From Bacteroidota bacterium (lineage in GTDB: Bacteria; Bacteroidota; Bacteroidia; Chitinophagales; Chitinophagaceae), in NCBI GenBank assembly GCA_030706735.1, contig JAUZNZ010000006.1, forward strand, positions 1 through 64,000: DNA of 64,000 bases, in the 5' to 3' direction. The notes under the pieces are model-generated. The model worked only from the letters and a program-made list of their open reading frames with translations. It did no database searches and was not told the DNA's origin. Below are positions 8,747 through 17,523 of this stretch, in pieces (positions within the stretch are counted from its first letter, which is position 1; each line of letters starts with the position of its first letter). The position numbers were made by a program, and so were the translations under genes.

Positions 8747-10843
8747 ATGAGACCTGAACTGGAAAATATTGAAAGAATAGAGCGCTGGTTGGAAGGCAGC
8801 CTCGGCGCCGCTGAAAAGGCTGATTTCGATAAGCAAATGGCTACCGATCCGGTGCTACGAGAGCAGGTCATGTTACAGCAAGAATTGCTGCTGGGCATGG
8901 AGCGAGCGGTCCTGCGGACGAAGGTACAGGCGGCTGGGGTCAGGGCAGCGAGAGGAAGGAATCTCAGGAGCTGGGGATCCTGGGGATCGGCCGGGCTGGG
9001 TCTTTTGATCGCGGCGGCCCTTCTTTTTTATTTTTACAGCAGGCATTCGCCAAAAGACCTCAGCGCACAATCTGATACCGAACAGGCCCTCCATACCGGT
9101 GCCCGTCAGGATGGCAATGCGCTCCCGGTGCAAATCTTTGCGATCGATGCAGGCCGGGACACCGTTATCGAAACGAGGTCCGGCATGGTGCTGGCGGTTC
9201 CCGCCGGGAGCTGGCTGGATGAGGGCGGACGGCGCATAGATGGAAAGATCGAATTATTGGTACGCGAAGCCCTGGATCGCGCCTCGATCATCGAATCGGG
9301 GCTTACCTCCCGAAATGGGGCACAATTGCTGGAGAGCGGCGGAATGTTCCAGGTGGAAGCCCGGCAAAACGGCAAAACCTTGTCCATCGACTCCGGCAAA
9401 GGCCTGACTGCCGAGCTCCCAACCGATTCGATCAAACCGGGCATGCAACTATTTACCGGCGTACGACAGGCAGACGGTTCGCTTGATTGGCAGAAACCTA
9501 TCGCCTTGACGCACGACCTGATCCCGGTAGATATCCTATCCCTCGACTTCTATCCGCCTCATTATCTCGATTCAGTCGCCCGCTGGGGGTATGATGCGCA
9601 CAACAAGGCATTTACCGATAGCTTGTATTATAGCTGCGAATATCCGATGACTTACTATTACGGCGTAGAAAGCGAAAGGGAGGCAAGTGCGAGGGATATG
9701 CCCCGTGCAGACTCGGTGGTTTCCGATGTCGCTCCGTATCATCAGGTTCAATTGCATTGCGCGATCCAGCCGGCCCGGGTGAAGGCGATCTGGAGCGATG
9801 CCTTTCAGCACACACTGCTTGCGACAAGAGAATTCGGACAAAGGATGCCCTGGATCCACCGTACTCAGCAACAGGCGATCCTGGATCTGTACGTAAACGG
9901 GCTCGATCAAAGACTGTCCACGCTTGATTCTGCAGCTGCGAAGCATTTAACGGGGAAGCTGAAAAGACAATTCATGACTTTTGCCGCACGTGGTGAAGGA
10001 AAAGTGAATACCACCTCCAGACAAGCGAAGATACTCGGCGAATATTACATGAAAAAAGCAAAAGTCTTTGCCGAAGCCATCCGGAAGACGCAGGACGAAT
10101 TCTGGAGCAAACAAGCGGAACTGGATAACCTTGCCGCGACGATGGATGCCGATCATTGGCGTGACTCAGTAAACCGGCTTAACGCCAAAATCAAGGAAGA
10201 ATTTGTTTTGAACCTGACCGAAGCCTGCCGGCAATTGGGAATCGACGAAAAGATCGCAAACCCGCCCGGTGACGGCGCCGTATACCAGTTGAACATCCGT
10301 GCCACCGGTTGGTACAATGTCGACCGCGCCGTCATGGAGTCTGTCGATAGCCGCATCTCCCTTGACTATACTGATAAACAAACCGGGAAACGGGCCCGGA
10401 TCGCCTATCGCCCGCTGTCGGTGACGATCGGGGATACCGCGAATTATACCCGCCTCTATGTGTATCTCCTGCCGGACAAACTATCGAGTTTTGACCAAAT
10501 GGAAAAGGCCGGCGGCTTATACCAGGCCAAATTGAATGAATTGATCCGCTATGACCTCATCATCATCGGTTATGAGGGAGAAAAAATATTTTATTATGCC
10601 CAGAACGAAGTACAGCCCGGAACTTACCCGGATATTCATCTTGCGGCTATTGCGAAAACAGCACTGGATTCCCTGTTGAACCGTCAACGGAATATAGAGG
10701 GAGCCCGATCAGTACAAAAGGAGCTTTACTTTTTGACATTTCAGGCCAGGGATCAACACCGGAGAGACGAGAACCGGGCGCGGTTGGAGTTAAAGGAAAA
10801 ATTGCTGGAATTTCTCTATCCTTGTTTGGTCCGATTTGAATAA
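8747..10843 (+). CDS. large membrane protein, probable anti-sigma partner
   Basis: A 698-residue protein. The cytoplasmic N-terminus (1-75) starts ENIERIERWLEGSLGAAEKADF, like Bacteroidota anti-sigma N-termini. One transmembrane helix follows at about 80-98, then a periplasmic part of 600 residues. Its first domain (about 125-215) has the ZU5-like pattern VLAVPAGSWLDEGGRRIDG...LLESGGMFQVEA common in this phylum. The rest has alpha-helical stretches (about 380-500) and a beta-rich stretch near 510-620. It overlaps no neighbour and lies 11 bases after the sigma gene. The anti-sigma role rests on position and N-terminus; the long sensor part is unusual. Confidence 0.7.
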   Translation: MRPELENIERIERWLEGSLGAAEKADFDKQMATDPVLREQVMLQQELLLGMERAVLRTKVQAAGVRAARGRNLRSWGSWGSAGLGLLIAAALLFYFYSRHSPKDLSAQSDTEQALHTGARQDGNALPVQIFAIDAGRDTVIETRSGMVLAVPAGSWLDEGGRRIDGKIELLVREALDRASIIESGLTSRNGAQLLESGGMFQVEARQNGKTLSIDSGKGLTAELPTDSIKPGMQLFTGVRQADGSLDWQKPIALTHDLIPVDILSLDFYPPHYLDSVARWGYDAHNKAFTDSLYYSCEYPMTYYYGVESEREASARDMPRADSVVSDVAPYHQVQLHCAIQPARVKAIWSDAFQHTLLATREFGQRMPWIHRTQQQAILDLYVNGLDQRLSTLDSAAAKHLTGKLKRQFMTFAARGEGKVNTTSRQAKILGEYYMKKAKVFAEAIRKTQDEFWSKQAELDNLAATMDADHWRDSVNRLNAKIKEEFVLNLTEACRQLGIDEKIANPPGDGAVYQLNIRATGWYNVDRAVMESVDSRISLDYTDKQTGKRARIAYRPLSVTIGDTANYTRLYVYLLPDKLSSFDQMEKAGGLYQAKLNELIRYDLIIIGYEGEKIFYYAQNEVQPGTYPDIHLAAIAKTALDSLLNRQRNIEGARSVQKELYFLTFQARDQHRRDENRARLELKEKLLEFLYPCLVRFE

Positions 10844-10895
10844 GGCGAAACAATAGCGATCATGGGCGAGCGATCATGCCGTCTTGGCAAAATCT

Positions 10896-12908
10896 TCATC
10901 TTTCCGGGAACCAGACCGTCATTTCGCCTTTGCCCCGGTTTGCCCATGCGTAATAGGGGATCAGGGTCACCGGGATCTCGCGATATAATATCCTGGAACC
11001 TTCCTGGATGACTTTGTCATCGATCATGGCCCCGGTACCCTTCAATACCGTTACCCCGCCGAGGAGTTCGGGCCTGTTCTCGGGAATAAAGTGATCGTCC
11101 CCCATCAGCCGCATTTTGCCGGGCTTGTCCGCATTGTCCTTCCACTCCGCGCAATACATCAACGGTCCCCGTTGAATGGCCATCTGGTCGTGATCGTCGA
11201 TGACCTGGGGGATCGCCACTACCTTCCTGACAGGCATTGGCAGGTTTAGGGTGATCTCATCACCCGGTCGCCATTGGCGCGACAGGATCGCATATCCACT
11301 TTCCATGGTATATCGCCCGGGCTTTCCGTTGACCCGGATTTCCACGGGGGCCGTGACGGAGGCATCTTGAAACGAATACAAGTTGGTTGGAATCGCCTGG
11401 CCTCTGGCCCAGCCCGGGAGGCGGATCCGCAGGTTAAAGTTTTGGGGAGATGCCGGTTTCAGGGTAAAGGAGAGCCTTCCGTCCCACGGATAGTTATTTT
11501 GCTGCACGATCTGCAGAGTCCTCCCGCCGATCGTCAGATCGGCCGTGCTGCTGATGAACAGATTGATGTAGAGGTCTTCTCCTTTCGCCGCATAAACATA
11601 CCCCGGGATGGAAGGGAGAAGGCGGAGTACATTAGTCGGACAGCAGGAGCATTCGAACCAACCGGAGCGTTCTCTTTCGAGCGCATTGTGACTAAAGTCG
11701 TCTCTTACCTGCATAGCGTTGGTATAAAAGAAGGATTTCCCGTCGAGGCCCACGCCGGAAAGCATGCCATTGTAGAGCACCTTCTCCAGCAGATCGATAT
11801 ATTTGGCATCGCCGTGCAAAAGGAACATGCGCTCGTTCCAAAATACGTCCCCGATCGCGGCACAGGTCTCGTTATACGCGGTGGCATTGGGCAGGTAATA
11901 GTCGTCGCCAAATCGTTCCCCATCCGGCACGGCGCCGATGCCTCCCTGTACATATATCTTTTTACCGGCCATATCATCCCAAATCCTGTCGATGGCGTCG
12001 ATATATTGTTTATCGCCCGTCAGCGCCGCCACGTCGGCCATCCCCGAATAGAGGTACATGGCCCGGACGGCATGACCTTCCGCCACATCCTGTTGAGTCA
12101 CCGGTTTGTCATCCTGCCAGTATTCGCCATTTTTCCATTCATCGGGATTGCTGCGGTCGTAGCTGCGCTTGCCCCGTGCATCGATGAAGAACTTCGCCAG
12201 ATCAAGATATTCCTTCTTCCCGGTGAGCCGATACAGGCGCACCAGTCCCATTTCCACGATCTCATGACCAGGGGCGACCTCGCGCTTGCCGGGGCCGAAC
12301 GTGCGCACAAGAAGGTCCGCATTGCGGAGCGCGATATCGAGGAAATTGCGTTTGCCGGTGGCCAGATAGTGCGCGGCGGCTGCTTCGAACATATGGCCGG
12401 AATTATAAAGTTCATGGCTTAGCTCATGCTCTTTAACCCATCGGTCAGGTCCCGACCAGGGATGAGGATGCAGGGAATCAATGGTCCTGGCCGTGTATAG
12501 GTAGCCGTCACTTTCCTGTGCGCGGCCGATGGTATCAATCAAGGCATCGACATAAGCGGCAAGGGCGGTATCAGGGTGAACGGCCAGGGAATAAGAGGCT
12601 CCTTCGATGGTTTTATAAATATCGGTATCGTCGAACGGGAATTTTGTGCAGAACTTCCCCTGTCTCTTTGCGGCCATCACGAAGTTGCTGACCCGTCCCG
12701 TGGTTTCACAGCGAGAAAAGGAAGCCGGAATGGTAACGGTACGGTTACGTTCTATCCGCGGAGACCAAAAGGCATCGGTCAGCCTGACCTGTGTGAACGG
12801 CACCGGGCTGATCGGGTAATCCTTTTGTTGAGCGAGGGTAATTGCCGATGAAAGGAGGCTGGCAGCAAGGCAGCAGCAACAAACGAACTTTTTCATAAAA
12901 GCATTCAT
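10896..12908 (-). CDS. GH127 family glycoside hydrolase
   Basis: A 670-residue exported enzyme of the GH127 (former DUF1680) family, whose founding member is a beta-L-arabinofuranosidase. The signal peptide ends near LAQQ; ATG 12896 (MKKFVCCCC) is a more usual start than 12908. The cysteine-rich motif ECSCCPTN at about residues 418-425 holds the nucleophile cysteine and zinc ligands of the family. An AYNETCAAIG segment lies about 75 residues before it. The long (alpha/alpha) barrel is followed by beta domains. No SusC/SusD pair is adjacent, so the substrate is unclear. It is divergent from the sigma stub at 13002. Confidence 0.9.
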   Translation of the reverse strand: MNAFMKKFVCCCCLAASLLSSAITLAQQKDYPISPVPFTQVRLTDAFWSPRIERNRTVTIPASFSRCETTGRVSNFVMAAKRQGKFCTKFPFDDTDIYKTIEGASYSLAVHPDTALAAYVDALIDTIGRAQESDGYLYTARTIDSLHPHPWSGPDRWVKEHELSHELYNSGHMFEAAAAHYLATGKRNFLDIALRNADLLVRTFGPGKREVAPGHEIVEMGLVRLYRLTGKKEYLDLAKFFIDARGKRSYDRSNPDEWKNGEYWQDDKPVTQQDVAEGHAVRAMYLYSGMADVAALTGDKQYIDAIDRIWDDMAGKKIYVQGGIGAVPDGERFGDDYYLPNATAYNETCAAIGDVFWNERMFLLHGDAKYIDLLEKVLYNGMLSGVGLDGKSFFYTNAMQVRDDFSHNALERERSGWFECSCCPTNVLRLLPSIPGYVYAAKGEDLYINLFISSTADLTIGGRTLQIVQQNNYPWDGRLSFTLKPASPQNFNLRIRLPGWARGQAIPTNLYSFQDASVTAPVEIRVNGKPGRYTMESGYAILSRQWRPGDEITLNLPMPVRKVVAIPQVIDDHDQMAIQRGPLMYCAEWKDNADKPGKMRLMGDDHFIPENRPELLGGVTVLKGTGAMIDDKVIQEGSRILYREIPVTLIPYYAWANRGKGEMTVWFPER

Positions 12909-12927
12909 ATACAGGCTGTTCAGGAAC

Positions 12928-12955
12928 CGGTAAGTTAAATAATTCTCACTTACCG
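12928..12955. promoter_or_regulatory. inverted repeat upstream of GH127 gene
   Basis: Perfect 8-base arms CGGTAAGT and ACTTACCG are separated by a 12-base AT-rich spacer. The element is 20-47 bases upstream of the GH127 start, where a regulator could act. No regulator gene is next to it, apart from the broken sigma gene. Confidence 0.45.
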
Positions 12956-13001
12956 TTACAATCCTTGTCTTAAATTGTCTAAATCAATAAAGAATCCCAT
13001 T

Positions 13002-13139
13002 ATGAACCCACATGCTGATCATCTGGCGGACGAAGATTTGATCAGGCGTAGCCGTGCAGGAGACAAGCGCAGCCTGAAAGGTTTGATCAACGGGCAGGCC
13101 GGATATGTATGGCCAACCCGCCTCCCGGCGCCAAAGTGA
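13002..13139 (+). pseudogene. truncated ECF sigma factor N-terminus
   Basis: An ATG at 13002 opens a 45-codon frame beginning MNPHADHLADEDLIRRSRAG and continuing DKRSLKGLI. This is the classic start of an ECF sigma factor (DxxLIxxxxxGDxxAxxxLI). The similarity fades near residues 30-37, at the point where the frame runs into the 3' end of the GH97 gene on the other strand (stop at 13087). The frame ends at 13139 without region 2 or 4. It is best read as the stub left when a sigma gene was cut by a deletion or insertion; a small expressed protein cannot be ruled out. Confidence 0.6.
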
Positions 13140-15087
13140 CTGACAGCGTGTCGGCGCTGGTCACCGCGGCCACCCACTTGTCCAGATGGTTAGGATAAAT
13201 GCGGGCATCGGCGGCATCTGAATAGACCGTCGCTTGCCCGGTAACCGTCCTCAAAAAGCTTAGGGGAACCTTCAGCGTGCGCGGCTTATGATTTGTGATC
13301 CCACCGATAAACCAATCCGTGCCTTTGCGGCGGGCAATCAAGATATATTCGCCGACCTCCGCATCGAGCACCCTGGTCTCATCCCACACGGTGGGTACTT
13401 CGCGAAGGAATTCGAATCCGGGCTGGCCTTCGTAGGCTGCCGGATAATCGCAGACCATGGACAGATAGCTTTCCAGCACAACATACATGGCCAACATATG
13501 ACAGCGCGTGCCCATGACGAGCGGCCTGGTGAACTGAATGACAAAAGCAGAATCCGGCACGGCGCGGAATCCGCCTAAATGATAGTCGGTCGGACCCGCG
13601 AGCATGCGGGTAAAAGGGAAATTGATGTCGTGATCCGCATTGATCCGGTCACTCCATTTGTCTGCCTCGTAATTGAGCGTCCCTTCGCGGGTCAATTCAT
13701 TAGGATAGGTCCGGCTCAGCCCCGTCGGCTTATACGCTCCGTGGAATTGAATGTGGAGGTGATGTATGGCCGCCTTTTGAAGAATCTCCGTCTGCATGTT
13801 GACCATCGGTTGGTCATCCCTGTCCATAAAGTCGACCATCAGGCCCCGAATGCCCCATTTTTCATACTGGGCAAATGTTGCATCCAACTTCGGATATAGG
13901 GCGGCCCAATGCGTCCAGACCCGGATGCCGACGCCATGCTGCCTGCCATAATCGCAAACTTCCTGCATGTCCAGGCCCGGGACGGCCTTGCCGGGATCTG
14001 CGTGGGGACCAGGCACGAACCCTGCACCATCGTTGACATACCATTCATGCAAGCCATATTCGACCACTGAATGATATTCCAATCCCGCCCTTGCACAAAA
14101 ATCGATATAATATTTCTGCGTGACGAAGTTATTTCCCGGAGCATTAAGGGTATCGGGAACGACATTACCATTCCACCAGGGAAAGCTGGTCTTACCCGGC
14201 TTGATCCATGCTTGATCCGCGATCCGGCAAGGCTCATTCAGATCGGTAATGATGTTGGACTCGATCAGATCGCCGATGCGATCGCTGATGAGCATAACGC
14301 GCCAGGGACTGTGATGAGGCAGGGCGGCCCTCACCTTCACCTCTGCCTGGCCGGGCCAGGGTGAGAGCTTGCCGGTCAATACGCCATCGTGCTTTACCAG
14401 GTACATGCCGGCATAATCCAGCAGGGCGGCTTCGGTGATCGCCAAATAGGCCTGACCCGGGAATTCAAACAGCGCGGGCATGTCCATCAGCGAGTCGGGT
14501 ATCGTTTTCTCCCAGGTCACGCGCGTGTATTCTCCCTCATGGGAGCTGGTGTAATCGGGTAGGAAGAGGGCACGTACAATGGGATCGCCAATTAACCTGA
14601 AATGCGTATTTTCTCCGGTGAGGATCAGGGAATCACGATCCTGCCGCGCCGGAAACTGGTATCGAAATGCCACTCCTTCATTAAATACGCGAACCAGGAG
14701 GTTAACCCTACGGAAGGGGCTTTCCCGTTCTTCGATCGGAATATCGACTTCCCGGTAATGGTCGTCCACATGACTGGTCTTCCCCACTTTCAGGTCATAG
14801 TTCTCTTCGCCGGCCCGATATGCAGGATGGCCGATCTTCAGGTTCCTTTCGATGGGGGGCTCGTCCCTGAAGGACAGCGACAATTCACTGTTGCCGATCA
14901 ATTCCCGTCCCTTGTAGGTGATATGGTACTGGGCCGTTCCTTCAATCAAACCAAAGGAAAATACGATGGCGCCGCCCGGCGAAGACAGGCGAATATCTTT
15001 CCCGGAGGTGGCGTTTTGAGCGGGGATCGCCCGGCACAAGGCGGGAAGGAGGAGGCAAATGCCTATGAAAATTGCGTTGCTTTTCAC
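13087..15087 (-). CDS. GH97 family glycoside hydrolase
   Basis: A 666-residue exported enzyme (signal peptide ending near CRAIPAQ) of the GH97 alpha-glucosidase/alpha-galactosidase family. It has an N-terminal beta-sandwich (about 30-290), a TIM barrel containing GIRGLMVDFMDRDDQ and HLHIQFHGAYKPTGLSRTYP, and a C-terminal beta domain. The aspartate in MVDFMD lies where retaining members carry their nucleophile, which hints at the alpha-galactosidase-like branch, but this is inference. It starts with GTG at 15087, overlapping the TGA of the carbonic anhydrase gene by four bases, so translation is probably coupled. Confidence 0.88.
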   Translation of the reverse strand: MKSNAIFIGICLLLPALCRAIPAQNATSGKDIRLSSPGGAIVFSFGLIEGTAQYHITYKGRELIGNSELSLSFRDEPPIERNLKIGHPAYRAGEENYDLKVGKTSHVDDHYREVDIPIEERESPFRRVNLLVRVFNEGVAFRYQFPARQDRDSLILTGENTHFRLIGDPIVRALFLPDYTSSHEGEYTRVTWEKTIPDSLMDMPALFEFPGQAYLAITEAALLDYAGMYLVKHDGVLTGKLSPWPGQAEVKVRAALPHHSPWRVMLISDRIGDLIESNIITDLNEPCRIADQAWIKPGKTSFPWWNGNVVPDTLNAPGNNFVTQKYYIDFCARAGLEYHSVVEYGLHEWYVNDGAGFVPGPHADPGKAVPGLDMQEVCDYGRQHGVGIRVWTHWAALYPKLDATFAQYEKWGIRGLMVDFMDRDDQPMVNMQTEILQKAAIHHLHIQFHGAYKPTGLSRTYPNELTREGTLNYEADKWSDRINADHDINFPFTRMLAGPTDYHLGGFRAVPDSAFVIQFTRPLVMGTRCHMLAMYVVLESYLSMVCDYPAAYEGQPGFEFLREVPTVWDETRVLDAEVGEYILIARRKGTDWFIGGITNHKPRTLKVPLSFLRTVTGQATVYSDAADARIYPNHLDKWVAAVTSADTLSVTLAPGGGLAIHIRPAR

Positions 15088-15719
15088 AAGTCGTCGTATT
15101 CATACATCGGGTCGATCCGCGAATGGTGATCCATTTCAAAGACAGGTTTAATAATACCATCCTTCAACCCGTAAACCCAGCCGTGTAGCCGGGGGCGCTC
15201 TTCCTTTTTCCAGGCACGCTGAATAATGGAGGTCTTCGCCAGATGCAATACCTGTTCCTTTACATTCAATTCCGTCAACCGGTCGGTACGCATTTCCAGG
15301 TCTTCTATCGAATCCAACTCGGTTCGATGAAGGCGGTAGACGTCCTTAATATTGCGCAGCCACATATTCAGGACATATTTATAGTCATGATTGGTCATTG
15401 CTGCCTTGACTCCTCCACAACCGTAGTGGCCGCAAACAATGACATGCCGAACCTTCAGATGAGTGACCGCAAAATCCAGTACGCTCAGCAAGTTCACGTC
15501 GGTATGTATCACCAGGTTGGCGATATTCCGATGAACGAAGATCTCGCCAGGCTGTGTACCGGTGATCTTGTCCGCCGGCACGCGGCTGTCACTGCAGCCG
15601 ATCCATAGGAATTCCGGCGTTTGTAAGTGGGAAAGTCGCTCGAAATAATCCGGGTCTTTCGATTTGACCTCTGCCGCCCAGGCCTTGTTCGATTGCAATA
15701 GCTTTTCGACGGGTGTCAT
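15084..15719 (-). CDS. can: beta-class carbonic anhydrase
   Basis: A cytoplasmic enzyme of 211 residues that interconverts carbon dioxide and bicarbonate. Counting from ATG 15719 the zinc ligands are Cys42 (CSDSR), His98 and Cys101 (CGHYGCGG), with the Asp44-Arg46 dyad of the family. The frame extends to a TTG at 15767, but family members start close to MTPVEKLLQ. The downstream GH97 gene overlaps it by four bases, an odd pairing with no obvious metabolic link. Confidence 0.93.
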   Translation of the reverse strand: MTPVEKLLQSNKAWAAEVKSKDPDYFERLSHLQTPEFLWIGCSDSRVPADKITGTQPGEIFVHRNIANLVIHTDVNLLSVLDFAVTHLKVRHVIVCGHYGCGGVKAAMTNHDYKYVLNMWLRNIKDVYRLHRTELDSIEDLEMRTDRLTELNVKEQVLHLAKTSIIQRAWKKEERPRLHGWVYGLKDGIIKPVFEMDHHSRIDPMYEYDDL

Positions 15720-15880
15720 TGGTCCGTTGTTTTGACAAAAATAAGGGCTTCTATTGATCTGCGTCAAACAAGATTTTCAAATGTTTGATATGGGTCAAGG
15801 TCAGCACATCATTTCTGGTGTATTTCCCGATATGATGAAGGCCGTCAAATAATTTTGTTCCGACCGTTAACCTTCATCCC

Positions 15881-16741
15881 ATGAGCAAATTTTTTCAGGT
15901 AGGACTCGTACTTATCTATATCAATCTGATCCCGGTTGCCACGTTGCAGGCCATGGTACTGGCAGGCATTCACATAACCGAATTCCCTGGCATCCTGTCG
16001 ATGGCCGGCTGGTTATTGTTTTGCTGTGCGGCCTCCTGGGTAGCACCCTATTTCCAACTCTTATCGTATTCGGGGGCGCAAACGGACCTACATACGCATG
16101 GGCGGGTTCCGGAGGAAGAGGAGAAATTGCACGTCGCGTTCCAGGAAGTATGGGAGCGCGCGCAATGCGGTCTGCCTTTCCGGCTCTTTATCAGAGAGAA
16201 CATGCCTGCCGGAGCATTCGCGATCGGGCGACACACGATCATTGTTTCAAAAACCATGCTGCAATGGGCTGACCCGGAGGAGTTAAAAGGATTACTGGCG
16301 CATGAATTAGGCCACCTGCTCAGCGGCGATACGTTTATTTTCAATTCTTTTATGGTTGCCTCCTGCATTCCGAAGGTTGCCGGCAGAACGTATCTTGTTA
16401 TAAAGCGGTGGCTGTCCACAGCAATCGGAGTGATGCAGGGCATGGGCCTCGTTAGCCGCATCGTGCTCGTGCTGGTCCTGGGTTGGCTGCTGCACCGGGA
16501 GCATCTGATCTGGCCGATCCTGGTGCTGTTCCTGTTCTTATTTTTCTTTTATTTTTCGGAAAAGCTCTTCCGCTTCTTCTGGCTGATCATTTCCCTAAAC
16601 ACCGAATACAAGCAGGATGCGTTCGCGTGCCGGCTCGGTTATGGTGCGGGCTTGCGTCGGGCGCTCGGAAGGATCGCCGGGGAGGAGATCGATCCGATCA
16701 TCAGAAACCGGATCAGGCGACTTGGGGGCATAACCCATTAA
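15881..16741 (+). CDS. M48-type membrane metallopeptidase
   Basis: A 286-residue protein with two N-terminal hydrophobic segments (about 5-30 and 37-62), a cytoplasmic peptidase part with the zinc motif LLAHELGHLLSGD at about 137-149, two further hydrophobic segments (about 185-230), and TEYKQDAFACRLGYG, which supplies the third zinc ligand. This order is that of M48 (HtpX/Ste24) peptidases, which cleave membrane proteins. A TAATTTTG element at 15850-15857 may be its -7 box. The substrate is unknown. Confidence 0.8.
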   Translation: MSKFFQVGLVLIYINLIPVATLQAMVLAGIHITEFPGILSMAGWLLFCCAASWVAPYFQLLSYSGAQTDLHTHGRVPEEEEKLHVAFQEVWERAQCGLPFRLFIRENMPAGAFAIGRHTIIVSKTMLQWADPEELKGLLAHELGHLLSGDTFIFNSFMVASCIPKVAGRTYLVIKRWLSTAIGVMQGMGLVSRIVLVLVLGWLLHREHLIWPILVLFLFLFFFYFSEKLFRFFWLIISLNTEYKQDAFACRLGYGAGLRRALGRIAGEEIDPIIRNRIRRLGGITH

Positions 16742-16782
16742 ACCCAAGGATCCGTTTGCCCTCTAATAATAAACTTAAGATC

Positions 16783-16938
16783 ATGAAAAAGATTAAGATC
16801 ATACTCGTCCTAATGGCCTTCATCGCCAGTTTTACTTCCTGCGTGGTAACAGCTCATCCGTATGGGACGCATTGGGTGCCCGGACATTGGGAGCCTGGTT
16901 ATCACCATTCACATTGGGTACCGGGCCATTATGCTTAA
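16783..16938 (+). CDS. 51-residue lipoprotein with HWVPGH repeats
   Basis: A short gene starting at ATG 16783. The product has a lipoprotein signal (MKKIKIILVLMAFIASFTSC) with the lipid-attachment cysteine at residue 20, followed by only about 30 residues. These contain the repeated pattern HWVPGHWEPGYHHSHWVPGH, like the YxWVPGHW motif of small bacterial surface proteins. The many histidines could bind metal, but this is a guess. The same region is also open in the frame from 16483, which overlaps the M48 gene and was rejected. Confidence 0.7.
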   Translation: MKKIKIILVLMAFIASFTSCVVTAHPYGTHWVPGHWEPGYHHSHWVPGHYA

Positions 16939-17031
16939 GCACCTTGTTCCTCCGAGCCCGTCCCGGGCCGGTTGGGAAGTATCGTGCAGGCTTGTTGGGT
17001 TGGGTATTAAATTCTATATTTGCCGTCCCAT

Positions 17032-17105
17032 TGCCCGATAGTATAATGGTAGTACGTCAGATTCTGGATCTGAATGTCGAGGTTCGAGCCCTTGTCGGGC
17101 AACCA
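17032..17105 (+). tRNA. tRNA-Gln (CTG anticodon)
   Basis: The acceptor stem pairs TGCCCGA (17032-17038) with TCGGGCA (17095-17101), followed by discriminator A and an encoded CCA at 17103-17105. The anticodon stem TCAGA/TCTGA encloses the loop TTCTGGA, giving anticodon CTG. The T-arm loop TTCGAGC is present. A terminator follows 11 bases later. Confidence 0.93.
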
Positions 17106-17116
17106 GATCAAGTATA

Positions 17117-17152
17117 ATGCCTTGTAAATTAATATATTACAAGGCATTTTTT
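17117..17152 (+). terminator. terminator after tRNA-Gln
   Basis: The arms ATGCCTTGTAA and TTACAAGGCAT pair perfectly around an AT-rich 9-base loop and are followed by a T-run. It ends the tRNA transcript. Confidence 0.85.
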
Positions 17153-17257
17153 ATTCCCGGCCAGCTCCAATCCCGCCCTTGGAAACTTGCAAAAACCGGG
17201 AACTATGAGTAATTTACATAAGGAATTTCCCTATAATTACCCACCTAAAATCAGCCT

Positions 17258-17485
17258 ATGGAAACTGTTTACTCCACCTCAATAGACATCCAGATGGGCC
17301 TCGTTCAGGTCTTGATCACGGGCTTGATCCTCTTTGCAGCCGGCTTTTGGCTGGGAGGGATGAAGGGCAAGAAACTCCAGAAGAGAATATACAAGATGGA
17401 GAAGGAGATCATGGATCTCAATTCGGAACTACTCTACAATGAAAAGGCCAGTACGACGATGGTGAAAACCGCCAGTCCGAATTGA
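17258..17485 (+). CDS. small single-span membrane protein
   Basis: A 75-residue protein with one transmembrane helix (about 12-33) ending in FWLGGMKGKK, and a charged, probably coiled-coil tail (KRIYKMEKEIMDLNSELLY). The topology suggests a short outside segment and a cytoplasmic tail. Similar small proteins of unknown role occur in this phylum; I cannot assign a function. Confidence 0.65.
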   Translation: METVYSTSIDIQMGLVQVLITGLILFAAGFWLGGMKGKKLQKRIYKMEKEIMDLNSELLYNEKASTTMVKTASPN

Positions 17486-17523
17486 CCGGCGGTTAAATCC
17501 TCGTTTATTTTTTTCTGCGCCTG

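Noticed and set aside
11274-12422. A 382-codon plus-strand frame opposite the GH127 gene
   Set aside because: Shadow of a clear glycosidase with its catalytic cysteines on the other strand; no start context and biased composition.
17032-17485. tRNA-Gln as the attachment site of an integrated element
   Set aside because: There is no integrase, no repeated tRNA 3' end nearby, and the downstream genes are ordinary.
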